IMG/VR virus record: IMGVR_UViG_3300046514_000257 | Coordinates: 1 to 62,766 of that record | Length of the DNA stretch: 62,766 bases | Source of the DNA: a virus | Strand: one strand, 5' to 3' | Shown: positions 30,655 through 39,347 of the stretch, piece after piece | Layout: the number at the start of each line of letters is the position of its first letter | Position numbering within the stretch: position 1 is the stretch's first letter | Notes under the pieces: model-generated | Databases searched by the model: none | The model's input: the letters and a program-made list of their open reading frames with translations, nothing else | What the model was told of the DNA's origin: nothing | Position numbers and translations under genes: made by a program

Positions 30655-33600
30655 CGGCCACCGCTCGCAATCGCCCCAGGTGGGATGATAGGCCCGACTG
30701 GTTTCCGTTCTGTCGGCGGTCCCGCGGTGCCCGCCTGCTGGCCACCCCGGCGCTCCGCCGCCTTGGATGCCATCTGATCAGGCGAGTCTCCCTCAAGGAC
30801 CTCCGAAACGACGCTCACGATGTTCATTGGCAACGGAAAGTCCTGCGACAAAGCTACCTGCCCCGTCTTGTTGAACCCCGCCGTCACCGGCACGCGGTTG
30901 TAGCCCGTGTAGAGCGGTGCGGTGCTGCTGTTGTACGGCGGAGGAACAAGATCTGGCATGTCTGTCAGGTTACTCCATTCCGGCGCAATCTGCACTGGAC
31001 TTAGCGTCGAGCCGTCGGGCTGCGCACCGCCTACCCTGATCCCGCGCGAGGCCTCGACCAAAACATTCGCTGCGGCCGCCTTCTTTCGTTGCCCCTGAAC
31101 CGTCGGCGAGCCAGCTTCAAAGTACACCCCTTGCAGCTGCGCCCGGAACCCAAGGCCGAGGGTGATCGCAGTCGCCGGCGCGTCCAGAGTGACGCTTCCG
31201 TCCGCTCCAACCACGCGCGGCGTGACCACGTTGCCGTCGACCAGGCCGGTCACGGTCGCCCCGACGAGGTGTTCAAGCCCTGTGACCCGCGTCACCGGGG
31301 CCGTCTTCGACCATGCGCCCGGCATGGCCACCCGCGGTATCGTAGTGTTTGGGATGGTGGACGTGATCGGCGTCGTGATCATCGCCGTGACGTTTTGGTT
31401 ATCGGTGTAGTGGGTGATCGTGGCGATGCCGCCGCCCATGCGCAACACGCTGCCGACATCGCCGATCACGAAGGTCGCCGACGAGGCGTGGAAGGTCGCC
31501 GAGGTGTCGAGCGTGACATGGGCCGATGCGCCCGAGCCGGTGTTGGCGGGATCGTAGAAGACCAGCGCCGGCCTTCTGTAGCCGGTTCCCTGCGCAGCGA
31601 AGGTCACCGACGTGATCACGCCCGCCACTATGGTCAGCGACGGAACCGCACCTGTGCCCGGCCCGCTGCCATTGTCATCGACGACGGCTGCGGTTGTCCC
31701 TGCCGAATACCCGGTACCGCCGACAAGGCTGGTTACCCCCGTGCATGCGCCGAGTCCCCTCGCCGAGCTCGCCGTCAGGTTGGCGTTCGGCGTCGGCATC
31801 GGGAGGCTCAAGCCGGCATCGACGGCGAAGACGTCCTCGACGCTGGCCCAGATCCGATCGTCCATCCGCTCGATCATGTAGGCCGTGTTCGTTCCAAGGA
31901 AGCGCTGCGTCGCCACGTAGAGCGCGTCGACCGGAGGCTCGACGACGTGGCAGACGTCCACAAAATAGCCCTGCGTGTCGTGCCGTCCCCACCCGGCCAC
32001 CGCCTGCGACTTGTAATAGGTCAGGCTCAGCAGGGCGCCGTCATTGCGCACCGCCCACACGAGCTTGTACGGGTGCTCGCACCAGGCATTGTCAGTTACC
32101 TGATACCCAGTGAAGAGATGCGAGCTAAGCTCCGTGATGTCGATCGGCTCCGACAGGACATAAAGCTGGTATGGCAGAGCGTAGTAGTAGCTGCCCTCAG
32201 AATTGACGTAGATCACGTCGTAATTGATCTTGATCGGCGGCACGATAGGCGAGGTGCCGCTAAAAGCCTGCGGAACATCGTCCTGCGATGCCGGCGATAT
32301 CGGCTGGACGTTGGTGGCAAACGAACCCGACCCGACGAGCAGCCACGCGCTTGATCCGGTCAGTACGAGCAGGCCGCCCGAGGTGTTGACGAGCCACTGG
32401 ATACCGTTGACCTGCAATGACCACGGCGACCCGATGATCGCATCCGTATCGATCGGTGGGATGCGGCTGTCGAAGTTGTTGAATGCGCCTGGCTGCGACA
32501 TGAAATAGGTGTCGCTCAGGTTCAGCGTGCTTGCGTAGACGCGCCGCTCTTGGAAGTAGCCCGGGACCGAGGGATAGGTGCCGGTCTGCGGCCCTACCGA
32601 AAGCGTCGCGGTGGCGCCGTGACCGGTGCCATTGATGGTGACCGTATCGCTCGCTGCATAGTTCTTCCCGGGATCGATCACTATGTATGCCAGAACGTGG
32701 CCCAACTCGACCACGGTGGCGATGACCGCTCCGCTTCCGGTCGATGTGTTGATGTGGACGGTAGCGGACGTGTAACCGGAACCACCATTTCTCGGCGTGA
32801 CAGCAGTCACCTGCCCCCGTGCAAAAGGATTGAGATGCCGCGGCGGCACTTGAGCGTAGTCAGGTATTAAATTCTTGTCATTGAACTGTAGCCCATAGGC
32901 TGATCCGATATAGCCAAACAGACTTCCGGTCGGGACAGGACTGTTCAGAGACGGCTCCGCTTTGTAGATGTTGTACTGCTTGACCTTGGGAACAACACTC
33001 CAACGGAGATCAACCTGTGCCAGCTGTGTCCCAATATCTACTCCAACGCATTTGGCAGTCGGGTTTGCCGGTGGACTACTTTCGGTCCCGTCGACCGGAG
33101 AAACAGCCGTTATCTCATAGGCATAGTACGTCGTCAGGTCGGTCGTGAGTGTGATGCCGGCGGTTTGGTTTCCTGGGGTGCCAACCGTCGCCACGCCGAC
33201 CACATCGGAGAACACCCAATTCGCGTCGCTGATGCGCGAGAGGTCCTTCGGCGGATACTCCGCGCCGGTCTTCTGGTTGACGCAGCAGAGCGTCATCACG
33301 TCGGCGCTCTGGGTGTACTTCAGATATGGCAGATCCTGCTCGCCATAGACGGTTACCAGCGTGAACACGCGCGCCGCTGTGCCGCCGCTGACGTAGGCCG
33401 CGAACATGGTCGAGTCGATGTCGTTGCCGTAGATGTCCTTCAGTGAGACCGTCGTCGCCGTCGCGTTGGCCACCCGGTAGGTGTTTCCATTGAGTTCGGT
33501 CATCCCGACGACGCCGGAGATGAAGATCCAGTCGTCGTTGTGGAAGACCGCAGCGTTGGCGAAGGTCATTGTGAACGTGGCACCAAAGCCGATGCCGGTC

Positions 33601-34730
33601 GTCGTGTCCTGAGCCACCGGGTTGGCCGGGGTCACCGAATACACACCGGGGCTGGAGATCGTCACCGCATGCGGGCCAAAAACCGCAGCCTGGAACGACG
33701 CACCCGTACCGCCGCCCGAAGTCGCCGACTGGGTCATGTTTGCATCGGTCGGCAGAACCGAAAAGACGCCCGCCGTATTTATGGTTAAGGCATTGATGCC
33801 GGTCGTCGTCCCGCCGGTCAGGTTCCCGCCGCTGACCACTGCCACGCTTGCCGCAAGGGTGTAGGCATTGCCGCCGGCACCGGTCGCGTCATAGTTGATG
33901 TAGAAAATGGTCGGGTCCGACGAATAGGTCGCGACAGTCAGCGCCACGTTGGCAGAGGCGTTCACATCTACCGCCAACTGGGCAAGCGTCGCCGCCAGAG
34001 ATGTCCCTATCTTGGTCTCCGCCGCTACCGTCACGATCGTCTTGAAGGTCCAGACGATACCGTTGAGGGTAATCGTGTCGCCATCGGACGGGTTGTCGGT
34101 GAAGGTGATGAACCCGCTTGCCGCATACGCCGCCACGCTCGCGACCTTGGCGACCGCAGCCACGCTAAACGTGCCTCCCGCCAAGGTGACGAGATCGTTT
34201 ACCGCGTACCCGGTGCCTGGATCGTCGAAGACAAGCGAGACAAGCTCGCTGGTGGTGACCGAGAGGATCGCAGCCGACGAGAAGGTGCCGCCGGCGAGCG
34301 TGACGAGGTCGCCAGGCGCGTAGCTGAACGTCACGCCCGTATTGATCGGCGTACCGGCCGTGGCCCCCTTGCCGCCTACTGTGAGCACACACGGCAGCGC
34401 CTGCGTTGCGCCACCGATCCCGACCGGCGTCTCCGTGACAAACCCGCCGTCGAAGATCACCCGCATGTACTGGTGGCCAAACTCGAGCGCCAAGCCCTGA
34501 ACGATCGAGAACTGGAACGGTATCAGCCTCGGCGGGAAGTTGCGCCCGGTCTGCTTGGAGAAGCCGACGAACGCGGTACCGGCGCGGCTCTTCGCACCCC
34601 CGCGGAAGTCGACGAACATATTGCGCAGTGTCGTCGCGGCGATGTGCTCGCGCTCGACGTCAATGCGGCCGAAGACAGCCGGACTGATCTCGCCGCTGAT
34701 GAAGGCCGTTTGCTGGACGGGGACCGCCAC
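30651..34730 (-). CDS. Tail tubular protein B-like (gp12-like) tail hub, unusually long
   Basis: 1359 residues. The start QQTAFISGEISPAVFGRIDVE and FRGGAKSRAGTAFVGF is characteristic of podovirus nozzle proteins. It is much longer than T7 gp12 (about 800). Beta-rich modules repeat the pattern VTLAGGTFS and GTGYAVNDLVTL, first near residues 135-190 and again in related form (GGSGYTSATV, NYAASDTVTI, GGTGYSAG, GTGYRRPALV). These look like inserted Ig-like or decoration domains. It forms the end of the tail tube and contacts fibres. Confidence 0.85.
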   Translation of the reverse strand: MAVPVQQTAFISGEISPAVFGRIDVEREHIAATTLRNMFVDFRGGAKSRAGTAFVGFSKQTGRNFPPRLIPFQFSIVQGLALEFGHQYMRVIFDGGFVTETPVGIGGATQALPCVLTVGGKGATAGTPINTGVTFSYAPGDLVTLAGGTFSSAAILSVTTSELVSLVFDDPGTGYAVNDLVTLAGGTFSVAAVAKVASVAAYAASGFITFTDNPSDGDTITLNGIVWTFKTIVTVAAETKIGTSLAATLAQLAVDVNASANVALTVATYSSDPTIFYINYDATGAGGNAYTLAASVAVVSGGNLTGGTTTGINALTINTAGVFSVLPTDANMTQSATSGGGTGASFQAAVFGPHAVTISSPGVYSVTPANPVAQDTTTGIGFGATFTMTFANAAVFHNDDWIFISGVVGMTELNGNTYRVANATATTVSLKDIYGNDIDSTMFAAYVSGGTAARVFTLVTVYGEQDLPYLKYTQSADVMTLCCVNQKTGAEYPPKDLSRISDANWVFSDVVGVATVGTPGNQTAGITLTTDLTTYYAYEITAVSPVDGTESSPPANPTAKCVGVDIGTQLAQVDLRWSVVPKVKQYNIYKAEPSLNSPVPTGSLFGYIGSAYGLQFNDKNLIPDYAQVPPRHLNPFARGQVTAVTPRNGGSGYTSATVHINTSTGSGAVIATVVELGHVLAYIVIDPGKNYAASDTVTINGTGHGATATLSVGPQTGTYPSVPGYFQERRVYASTLNLSDTYFMSQPGAFNNFDSRIPPIDTDAIIGSPWSLQVNGIQWLVNTSGGLLVLTGSSAWLLVGSGSFATNVQPISPASQDDVPQAFSGTSPIVPPIKINYDVIYVNSEGSYYYALPYQLYVLSEPIDITELSSHLFTGYQVTDNAWCEHPYKLVWAVRNDGALLSLTYYKSQAVAGWGRHDTQGYFVDVCHVVEPPVDALYVATQRFLGTNTAYMIERMDDRIWASVEDVFAVDAGLSLPMPTPNANLTASSARGLGACTGVTSLVGGTGYSAGTTAAVVDDNGSGPGTGAVPSLTIVAGVITSVTFAAQGTGYRRPALVFYDPANTGSGASAHVTLDTSATFHASSATFVIGDVGSVLRMGGGIATITHYTDNQNVTAMITTPITSTIPNTTIPRVAMPGAWSKTAPVTRVTGLEHLVGATVTGLVDGNVVTPRVVGADGSVTLDAPATAITLGLGFRAQLQGVYFEAGSPTVQGQRKKAAAANVLVEASRGIRVGGAQPDGSTLSPVQIAPEWSNLTDMPDLVPPPYNSSTAPLYTGYNRVPVTAGFNKTGQVALSQDFPLPMNIVSVVSEVLEGDSPDQMASKAAERRGGQQAGTAGPPTERKPVGPIIPPGAIASGGR

Positions 34731-34934
34731 CTATTCCCCTCTAGCGACGCAGATCGGAGTGCCACCTACGAGAAAATTCGGCTCATCAATATCCGCACAC
34801 AAAACACCACGCTTTTGGCTGAGAGGGTGTCCAGCGACCTCTTCTCTGACCGACATCCAGTCAACATGAGAGAGCCGCACACGTTCACCAACACGCATGC
34901 GCATGGCGACCCCGTAGACATCAGCCAGCGTCAT
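34731..34934 (-). CDS. Small hypothetical protein between tail genes
   Basis: 67 residues (RVRLSHVDWMSVREEVAGHP, then GVLCADIDEPNFLVGGTPI). Starts one base inside the stop of the upstream tail tubular gene and ends directly before the nozzle gene. The spacing argues that it is translated; function unknown. Confidence 0.6.
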   Translation of the reverse strand: MTLADVYGVAMRMRVGERVRLSHVDWMSVREEVAGHPLSQKRGVLCADIDEPNFLVGGTPICVARGE

Positions 34935-35845
34935 CAGAACGCACTCCCACCGGCAAGCGGCAGGCTATCAAACCCATACCCATAGATGCCCGGCCCATCA
35001 CCCGCACCGCCGCCACCCCAGCCCCAGCCTCGCCAGGAGCCACCAGAGTTCCTCGTGCGCATCCAGTCGACGGCGATGTCGCTCGAGAACACGCCCTCGT
35101 TCCCATCGGAGATCCTGGCCTGCGTGATCTTGGCCTTGACGAGCTCGACCTGCTTCTCGCGGAGGACGAGCCCGAACTTCGGATCCTTCTTGCCCCAGAT
35201 CGGCCCGGCGATCTCGGCCGCAAGATAGGCGACCAGCGCGGCGCGGAAGAGCGGATCCCAGAGCGTCGGATAGACCACGTCCACGGTGTAGACCGCCGTG
35301 GCGTTGCGGACATTGGTGCAGATCACTGTGCGCCCCTGCGGGCTGATGCCGGCGAATTCAAGTTCCGGCGGCATGGTCGGCGGCGGATAGTTGAAGTCGG
35401 TTTCCACCGTGAATTTTGCCGGCACGATGCGCTGGCCGAGGAGCGGCTGAGTGCCTGTCCCCCCGAGCGGCGGCACTCCGCTGTTCGGCGGCACGATGTT
35501 GCCCGCCGGCACGAGATCCGCCTGACTTTGCAGGTTCCAGGGAATGAAGCGGACCTTCACACAGTCGGTCGGCAGTGCGTATTCGTAAACGAACCATGAG
35601 TTCGGCACGAGCGTGCCGTAGGTTGCCCCGCTGTTGCCGGTGGCGTCCGCGAGAAGGGTCAGCGGCGCGGTGTTTCGGGCGAAGTTCCAGTGGGCAGCGC
35701 GGAGCAGCTGCATCCGGCATTGACGATACGCCCTGAGACAGATGCGCGCCTCGTCGGAGCCGTCCTCGATGTCGCCGAGGATCACCGGCCATATCACCGC
35801 GTCGAGCGCCTGGTTGGCGACGTCCGTCGGCGTGTAGCCGCTCAT
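34934..35845 (-). CDS. Tail tubular protein A-like, copy 3
   Basis: 303 residues. Pattern of T7 gp11-type adaptors: DVANQALDAVIWPVILGDI, ICLRAYRQCRMQLLRAAHWNFAR, YEYALPTDCVKVRFIPW, WDPLFRAALVAYLAAEIAG. Gly/Trp-rich C-terminus (SWRGWGWGGGGAG). It joins the portal to the tail nozzle. It is the last and longest of three consecutive genes with the same architecture. Confidence 0.8.
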   Translation of the reverse strand: MSGYTPTDVANQALDAVIWPVILGDIEDGSDEARICLRAYRQCRMQLLRAAHWNFARNTAPLTLLADATGNSGATYGTLVPNSWFVYEYALPTDCVKVRFIPWNLQSQADLVPAGNIVPPNSGVPPLGGTGTQPLLGQRIVPAKFTVETDFNYPPPTMPPELEFAGISPQGRTVICTNVRNATAVYTVDVVYPTLWDPLFRAALVAYLAAEIAGPIWGKKDPKFGLVLREKQVELVKAKITQARISDGNEGVFSSDIAVDWMRTRNSGGSWRGWGWGGGGAGDGPGIYGYGFDSLPLAGGSAF

Positions 35846-35846
35846 C

Positions 35847-36461
35847 TCATCCCTCGTTCATCATGGCGCTCGCCGCTGCGGCCTGTCCCTCGGCGCCGGC
35901 GATCTTCGCCGTGTCGAGGCCCGTCAGTGCCGGCGCGAGCCTGAGACCCAGCTCCGCTATGAATGCCTCTGTAAAACCCACATCGAAGCTTGCTGGATCG
36001 GTCACCCTGCCAGTGTACACGATCAGCGCGTCCCTGACATTGCAAAGGATCACGCGCCGCGGCGGGGTGTAGCCGTCGTCGTTGTCGATGCTGAAAGGGT
36101 TGTCCGCAGGATCCACGTTCGGCCAGAGAACCGGCGCATTCTTGATGCCGCGGACCTGAAGGCAGTCCCCTGGGTAGGCGTATTCGAACAGCCACCCCAC
36201 CGGCGGATTGTTCGCCGGGTTCCAGGGTGTCGGATACCCACCATCCGACGGTGCCCACTTGAGCAGCGTCAGAGCAGCGTTCCGCATCGAGAAGTCAGGC
36301 TTCATCTTGCGGAGAAGCCCGTCACGGGTTTGGCCGTATATGTCAAGTGACAGCCGAGCCGCCGCTGAGCCGTCGTACAGGCTCCCGATGCTGCGCTTCC
36401 AGCCCACTCTCCCCAATGCCGCGTTGACAATGTCCGCCGGCGAAGACAATGAGGCGGTCAT
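35847..36461 (-). CDS. Tail tubular protein A-like, copy 2
   Basis: 204 residues with the same order of motifs as its neighbours: DIVNAALGRVGWKRSIGSL, ARLSLDIYGQTRDGLLRKM, FEYAYPGDCLQVRGI, and FDVGFTEAFIAELGLRLAP near the end. Probably a head-tail adaptor ring subunit. It ends one base from copy 3. Confidence 0.78.
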   Translation of the reverse strand: MTASLSSPADIVNAALGRVGWKRSIGSLYDGSAAARLSLDIYGQTRDGLLRKMKPDFSMRNAALTLLKWAPSDGGYPTPWNPANNPPVGWLFEYAYPGDCLQVRGIKNAPVLWPNVDPADNPFSIDNDDGYTPPRRVILCNVRDALIVYTGRVTDPASFDVGFTEAFIAELGLRLAPALTGLDTAKIAGAEGQAAAASAMMNEG

Positions 36462-37031
36462 TTAATCCTGTCTTTCAGCCGCTGAGCCGCCGAAGCTGCC
36501 CCCGCTCTCAAGCATCAGCTGCGAGAGGTCGGGCTTGCCTGCGACTGCCATCGCGATCTCGCTGGCGAGAAGGCGCACGACGCTCTCACGAAACCCGGCG
36601 TCCCAGGTCGCCTCGCTGGGGTTGTTGTTGTAAACCGCCAGCGCCGAAGCCAGGTTCGTCCAGATCACGCGCTGCTGGACTGAGGCCACCACGGCATTGC
36701 CCACCACCATTGTCGTCGGCAGAGGGTCGTTTGGGTCAGTGGCCGCGGACGGCGCAAGCTCCCATATCTGAATGCCGTTCCCCGGATAACCGTACTCGAA
36801 TGTGTAGGGGAAGGGTGCCGCATTGCCCGTCAGCGTCAGAGCGATCACCCTCCGCGAGGCGTCCCACTCGAACTGCCGCTGCACCGTCGCCACGCACGGC
36901 GCGTAGAGCTTGGACGCTGCTATCCCGGCCGGCGAGCTATCAAAATTCGGCGCCTGCCCCGTGACGAGGGGCTGGTTGTCGCCGATGAGCATGATCGCTT
37001 GATTGACGATATCCTGTGAGGTAACCGGCAT
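36462..37031 (-). CDS. Tail tubular protein A-like, copy 1
   Basis: 189 residues: DIVNQAIMLIGDNQPLVTG, ASKLYAPCVATVQRQFEWD, FEYGYPGNGIQIWELAP, and WDAGFRESVVRLLASEIAMAV. Same fold pattern as the two downstream copies. Ends directly at the start of copy 2. Confidence 0.78.
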   Translation of the reverse strand: MPVTSQDIVNQAIMLIGDNQPLVTGQAPNFDSSPAGIAASKLYAPCVATVQRQFEWDASRRVIALTLTGNAAPFPYTFEYGYPGNGIQIWELAPSAATDPNDPLPTTMVVGNAVVASVQQRVIWTNLASALAVYNNNPSEATWDAGFRESVVRLLASEIAMAVAGKPDLSQLMLESGGSFGGSAAERQD

Positions 37032-37039
37032 GGTCTACC

Positions 37040-37729
37040 TCACCGCGGATATGACAGCATCGCGGTATAGGCCGTTGCCATCTGCAAACCCGTGAACCCG
37101 AGCGTGCTCTCGATGAAATTATATAGAGGATCACCTGAAACCATGCTGTTCCCGTGCATCCATTGGACGTTCACTAGGTTGGAAATATCGGAGGGACAGG
37201 CACCTTCGATAGTAAAGATATAGAGTGGACTGCCGTTGGCTGATGCCCAAGCTCTCATCTGGTTTTGCGATACCCCTTCCGTAATGATGAGGTTGGCGAA
37301 CGGATACGTAACCCCGTTGATTACGAAATCCAGAATTGATGGTGTCGCGCCACCTCCTGCCCCGTATTCGATCAGACCGTGGCCGGTGATCGCGTCCGCC
37401 GTCCAGCAAAGAAAGTGATAGCCGGTCGGGTTCGTGACCGGAGCATCATAGTCGCAGATGTTGGCGCCAAGCGGCCCCGTGCCGGCCCCTACAAAGGGCG
37501 GGTTGCCGGTCCCTCTCGCGACGAACAGTCCCTCGCTCAGGCCTACGCCTGTGGGACCGCCACCGGCAGGCCCGCTGTCCTGCACCACCGGCTGGGACGC
37601 GCCACCGGCAGAGTACATGGGAGCGTGTCCAGGGAGCCAGGGACCGCTCTGCAGGACGGCGGCCGCATGCGCCGCAGCCGACATGCCGAGCAGCGCCAGA
37701 AGAGTGCCGGCGAAGCGTGCGAGCCTCAT
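37040..37729 (-). CDS. Signal-peptide-bearing surface protein
   Basis: 229 residues. Sec-type signal (RFAGTLLALLGMSAAAHA), then LQSGPWLPGHAPMYSAGG and Gly/Pro-rich segments, ending in a more regular domain (FANLIITEGVSQNQMRAWAS). I associate this start with rhizobial phage structural proteins. It is the last of a run of signal-bearing genes in the virion operon. Confidence 0.7.
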   Translation of the reverse strand: MRLARFAGTLLALLGMSAAAHAAAVLQSGPWLPGHAPMYSAGGASQPVVQDSGPAGGGPTGVGLSEGLFVARGTGNPPFVGAGTGPLGANICDYDAPVTNPTGYHFLCWTADAITGHGLIEYGAGGGATPSILDFVINGVTYPFANLIITEGVSQNQMRAWASANGSPLYIFTIEGACPSDISNLVNVQWMHGNSMVSGDPLYNFIESTLGFTGLQMATAYTAMLSYPR

Positions 37730-37752
37730 GAGAGATTACTCCCCTCTTTTGA

Positions 37753-38076
37753 TCAGGCGGCGAGGGTTTCTTCGCCGTGCTCGTCGTCTGAGCCGAGGAC
37801 GCCCATCTCCTCGATCTGCGCCTCAATGCGATAGCACTTCTCGCCACCACGGTCGTCACACGAGACCGAGGTCACCCGCGCGATCGCCTGCAGCATGAAG
37901 GTGCCGCCAACGGTCGCGTCGGTCGGGTCGATGCCAAGCGCCTCGATCTCGGCGTTGCACAGGCTGATGCGGAGGCCGTAGGGATAGTCGGGCTTGTCGG
38001 GCATCGCGGGGGGCGTCGGATAGTCGAGCTTGTCGTCATCCGACATTTCCATCGACACCATCGGGATCATAGGCAT
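37753..38076 (-). CDS. Capsid staple-like protein
   Basis: 107 residues from the ATG after AAGGAGC. MPMIPMVSMEMSDDDKLDY, then YPYGLRISLCNAEIEALGI and MLQAIARVTSVSCDDRG match a small phage family annotated as capsid staple proteins, which tie capsomers together. It lies with other small head-associated genes. Upstream in-frame codons overlap another gene and were rejected. Confidence 0.72.
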   Translation of the reverse strand: MPMIPMVSMEMSDDDKLDYPTPPAMPDKPDYPYGLRISLCNAEIEALGIDPTDATVGGTFMLQAIARVTSVSCDDRGGEKCYRIEAQIEEMGVLGSDDEHGEETLAA

Positions 38077-38089
38077 CAGGCGTGCTCCT

Positions 38090-38518
38090 TTAGACCGGCG
38101 GGGCGGCACCGGCGGCGCCAGGGGCCTGCGGCTCGCCAGCGGCGCCTGGAACCGCGCCTGGAGCTCCCGCCGGACCGGCCGCAGGGGCGCCCGCCGGCGC
38201 GAGCTCGGCATCGTTGGCGGTGTTCATCTTGCCGATCTCCTGCTCATGGCGCGCGGCCATCTGGCGGAGCTCCTCGCGATGGTTGCCGTGCATGTCGCGG
38301 CGCTCAGTTTCGTGCCGCTTGTGCATATCCCTGCGCGCCTGGGAATGCTTGTGGTGGACGTTCTCACGGCCCTCGGCCTTCGGATCCTTCTCCTCCGCCT
38401 TCTTCTCAGCTGCCGGCTCGTGACGCTCCTCGGCGGCGCTGCCCTCGGCGGGCTTCTTCGCGCCGTTGCTCTTGCCGTACATGCGCTCGCGGCGACCGCC
38501 GCTACGTTCCTCAGCCAT
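38090..38518 (-). CDS. Highly charged protein, possible head or scaffold accessory
   Basis: 142 residues: Glu/Lys/Ala-rich first half, His/Arg-rich middle (HKHSQARRDMHKRHETERR), Pro/Gly/Ala-rich tail. Low complexity, probably disordered or helical. It sits between small capsid-associated genes. No family recognised. Confidence 0.65.
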   Translation of the reverse strand: MAEERSGGRRERMYGKSNGAKKPAEGSAAEERHEPAAEKKAEEKDPKAEGRENVHHKHSQARRDMHKRHETERRDMHGNHREELRQMAARHEQEIGKMNTANDAELAPAGAPAAGPAGAPGAVPGAAGEPQAPGAAGAAPPV

Positions 38519-38522
38519 GGTC

Positions 38523-38786
38523 CTAACCCTTCATTGCGCGCTGCGAGCTCGGGTGACCATACACCCTACGCCGCCGTTCCTTGCGATCCGAAGCGACGCT
38601 CGAGGCCGCCTTGGCGAATGCCGCCTGGCGCTTCGTGGTCGTGTCGGCGTGCGAGCCTTCGGACGTGACCTTGTTGGCGTACTCCTGCACGCCCATGCCG
38701 GCGGCCTTGGCCTTGGCAGTGAACGCGCCCTTGTGAGCCGGGTTCACCGCTTTCTGCATCCAACGCTTCTTCGGCTTGTCGGCCAT
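38523..38786 (-). CDS. Small basic virion-region protein
   Basis: 87 residues: KKRWMQKAVNPAHKGAFTAKA and GMGVQEYANKV, followed by a basic tail. I recognise the pattern as a frequent small protein in phage structural regions, with no known function. Confidence 0.7.
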   Translation of the reverse strand: MADKPKKRWMQKAVNPAHKGAFTAKAKAAGMGVQEYANKVTSEGSHADTTTKRQAAFAKAASSVASDRKERRRRVYGHPSSQRAMKG

Positions 38787-38827
38787 CGTCCTTGTCCTCG
38801 ATATCATATCGACGAGCGTCGGGTGCA

Positions 38828-39133
38828 TCAGTCTTCCGATCCCGCGATCAGCTTCGATGGATCCATGGGACCCTTCGTATTCGGATACATCCGCGCCTGA
38901 CGGGATGCGCGATCCGACTGATATTTGGCAGCAGCGGCCTTGCGCTTCGCAGCGATGCCCTCGATCAGCTTGTCGGGCACGCCGGTATCGGAGGTGACCG
39001 GCTCGGAAGCATCGTCGAAGCGCTTCTTGTCGACCTTGGCAGTCTTCCGCGCGGCATCGAACTTGGCCTGCGCGTTCTCCATGCCCAAGGTGCCTAAGAG
39101 CCGGGCGGGATCGCTGAGGTTCGGTTCGGCCAT
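38828..39133 (-). CDS. Small hypothetical virion-region protein
   Basis: 101 residues from MAEPNLSDPARLLG. Charged, helical (AKFDAARKTAKVDKKRFDDA). The longer reading overlaps the upstream gene and is rejected. No family recognised. Confidence 0.65.
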   Translation of the reverse strand: MAEPNLSDPARLLGTLGMENAQAKFDAARKTAKVDKKRFDDASEPVTSDTGVPDKLIEGIAAKRKAAAAKYQSDRASRQARMYPNTKGPMDPSKLIAGSED

Positions 39134-39137
39134 CTTC

Positions 39138-39347
39138 CTATCCCTTCGATCGCGCGTGCGTATAAAGCCGGCTCTTCCGGCCCTCAGCGTGCATGCGATT
39201 CCCGGTCTTGTTCGCGGTGGCGATCGCGACGCCCTCGTCCACACCGTCCTTGATCATCGCATTCGCCTGTTCAGCCGCTTTCTTCGCAGAAGCGCCTCGC
39301 AGCTTTTTGTTATGCCGCGAGGCGAATTCGTGGGCAGTCCAGGGCAT
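39138..39347 (-). CDS. Small conserved phage protein of the MPW...HN type
   Basis: 69 residues: MPWTAHEFASRHNKKL, AAEQANAMIKDGVDEGVAIATANK. I know this motif from many phages as a short, probably helical protein of unknown role. Ends four bases before the next gene and overlaps the upstream stop by one base. Confidence 0.75.
   Translation of the reverse strand: MPWTAHEFASRHNKKLRGASAKKAAEQANAMIKDGVDEGVAIATANKTGNRMHAEGRKSRLYTHARSKG

Noticed and set aside
31089-32354. 421-codon plus-strand frame opposite the tail nozzle gene
   Set aside because: Arg/Asp/Val-rich translation with no motifs; a shadow of the minus-strand beta-rich gene.
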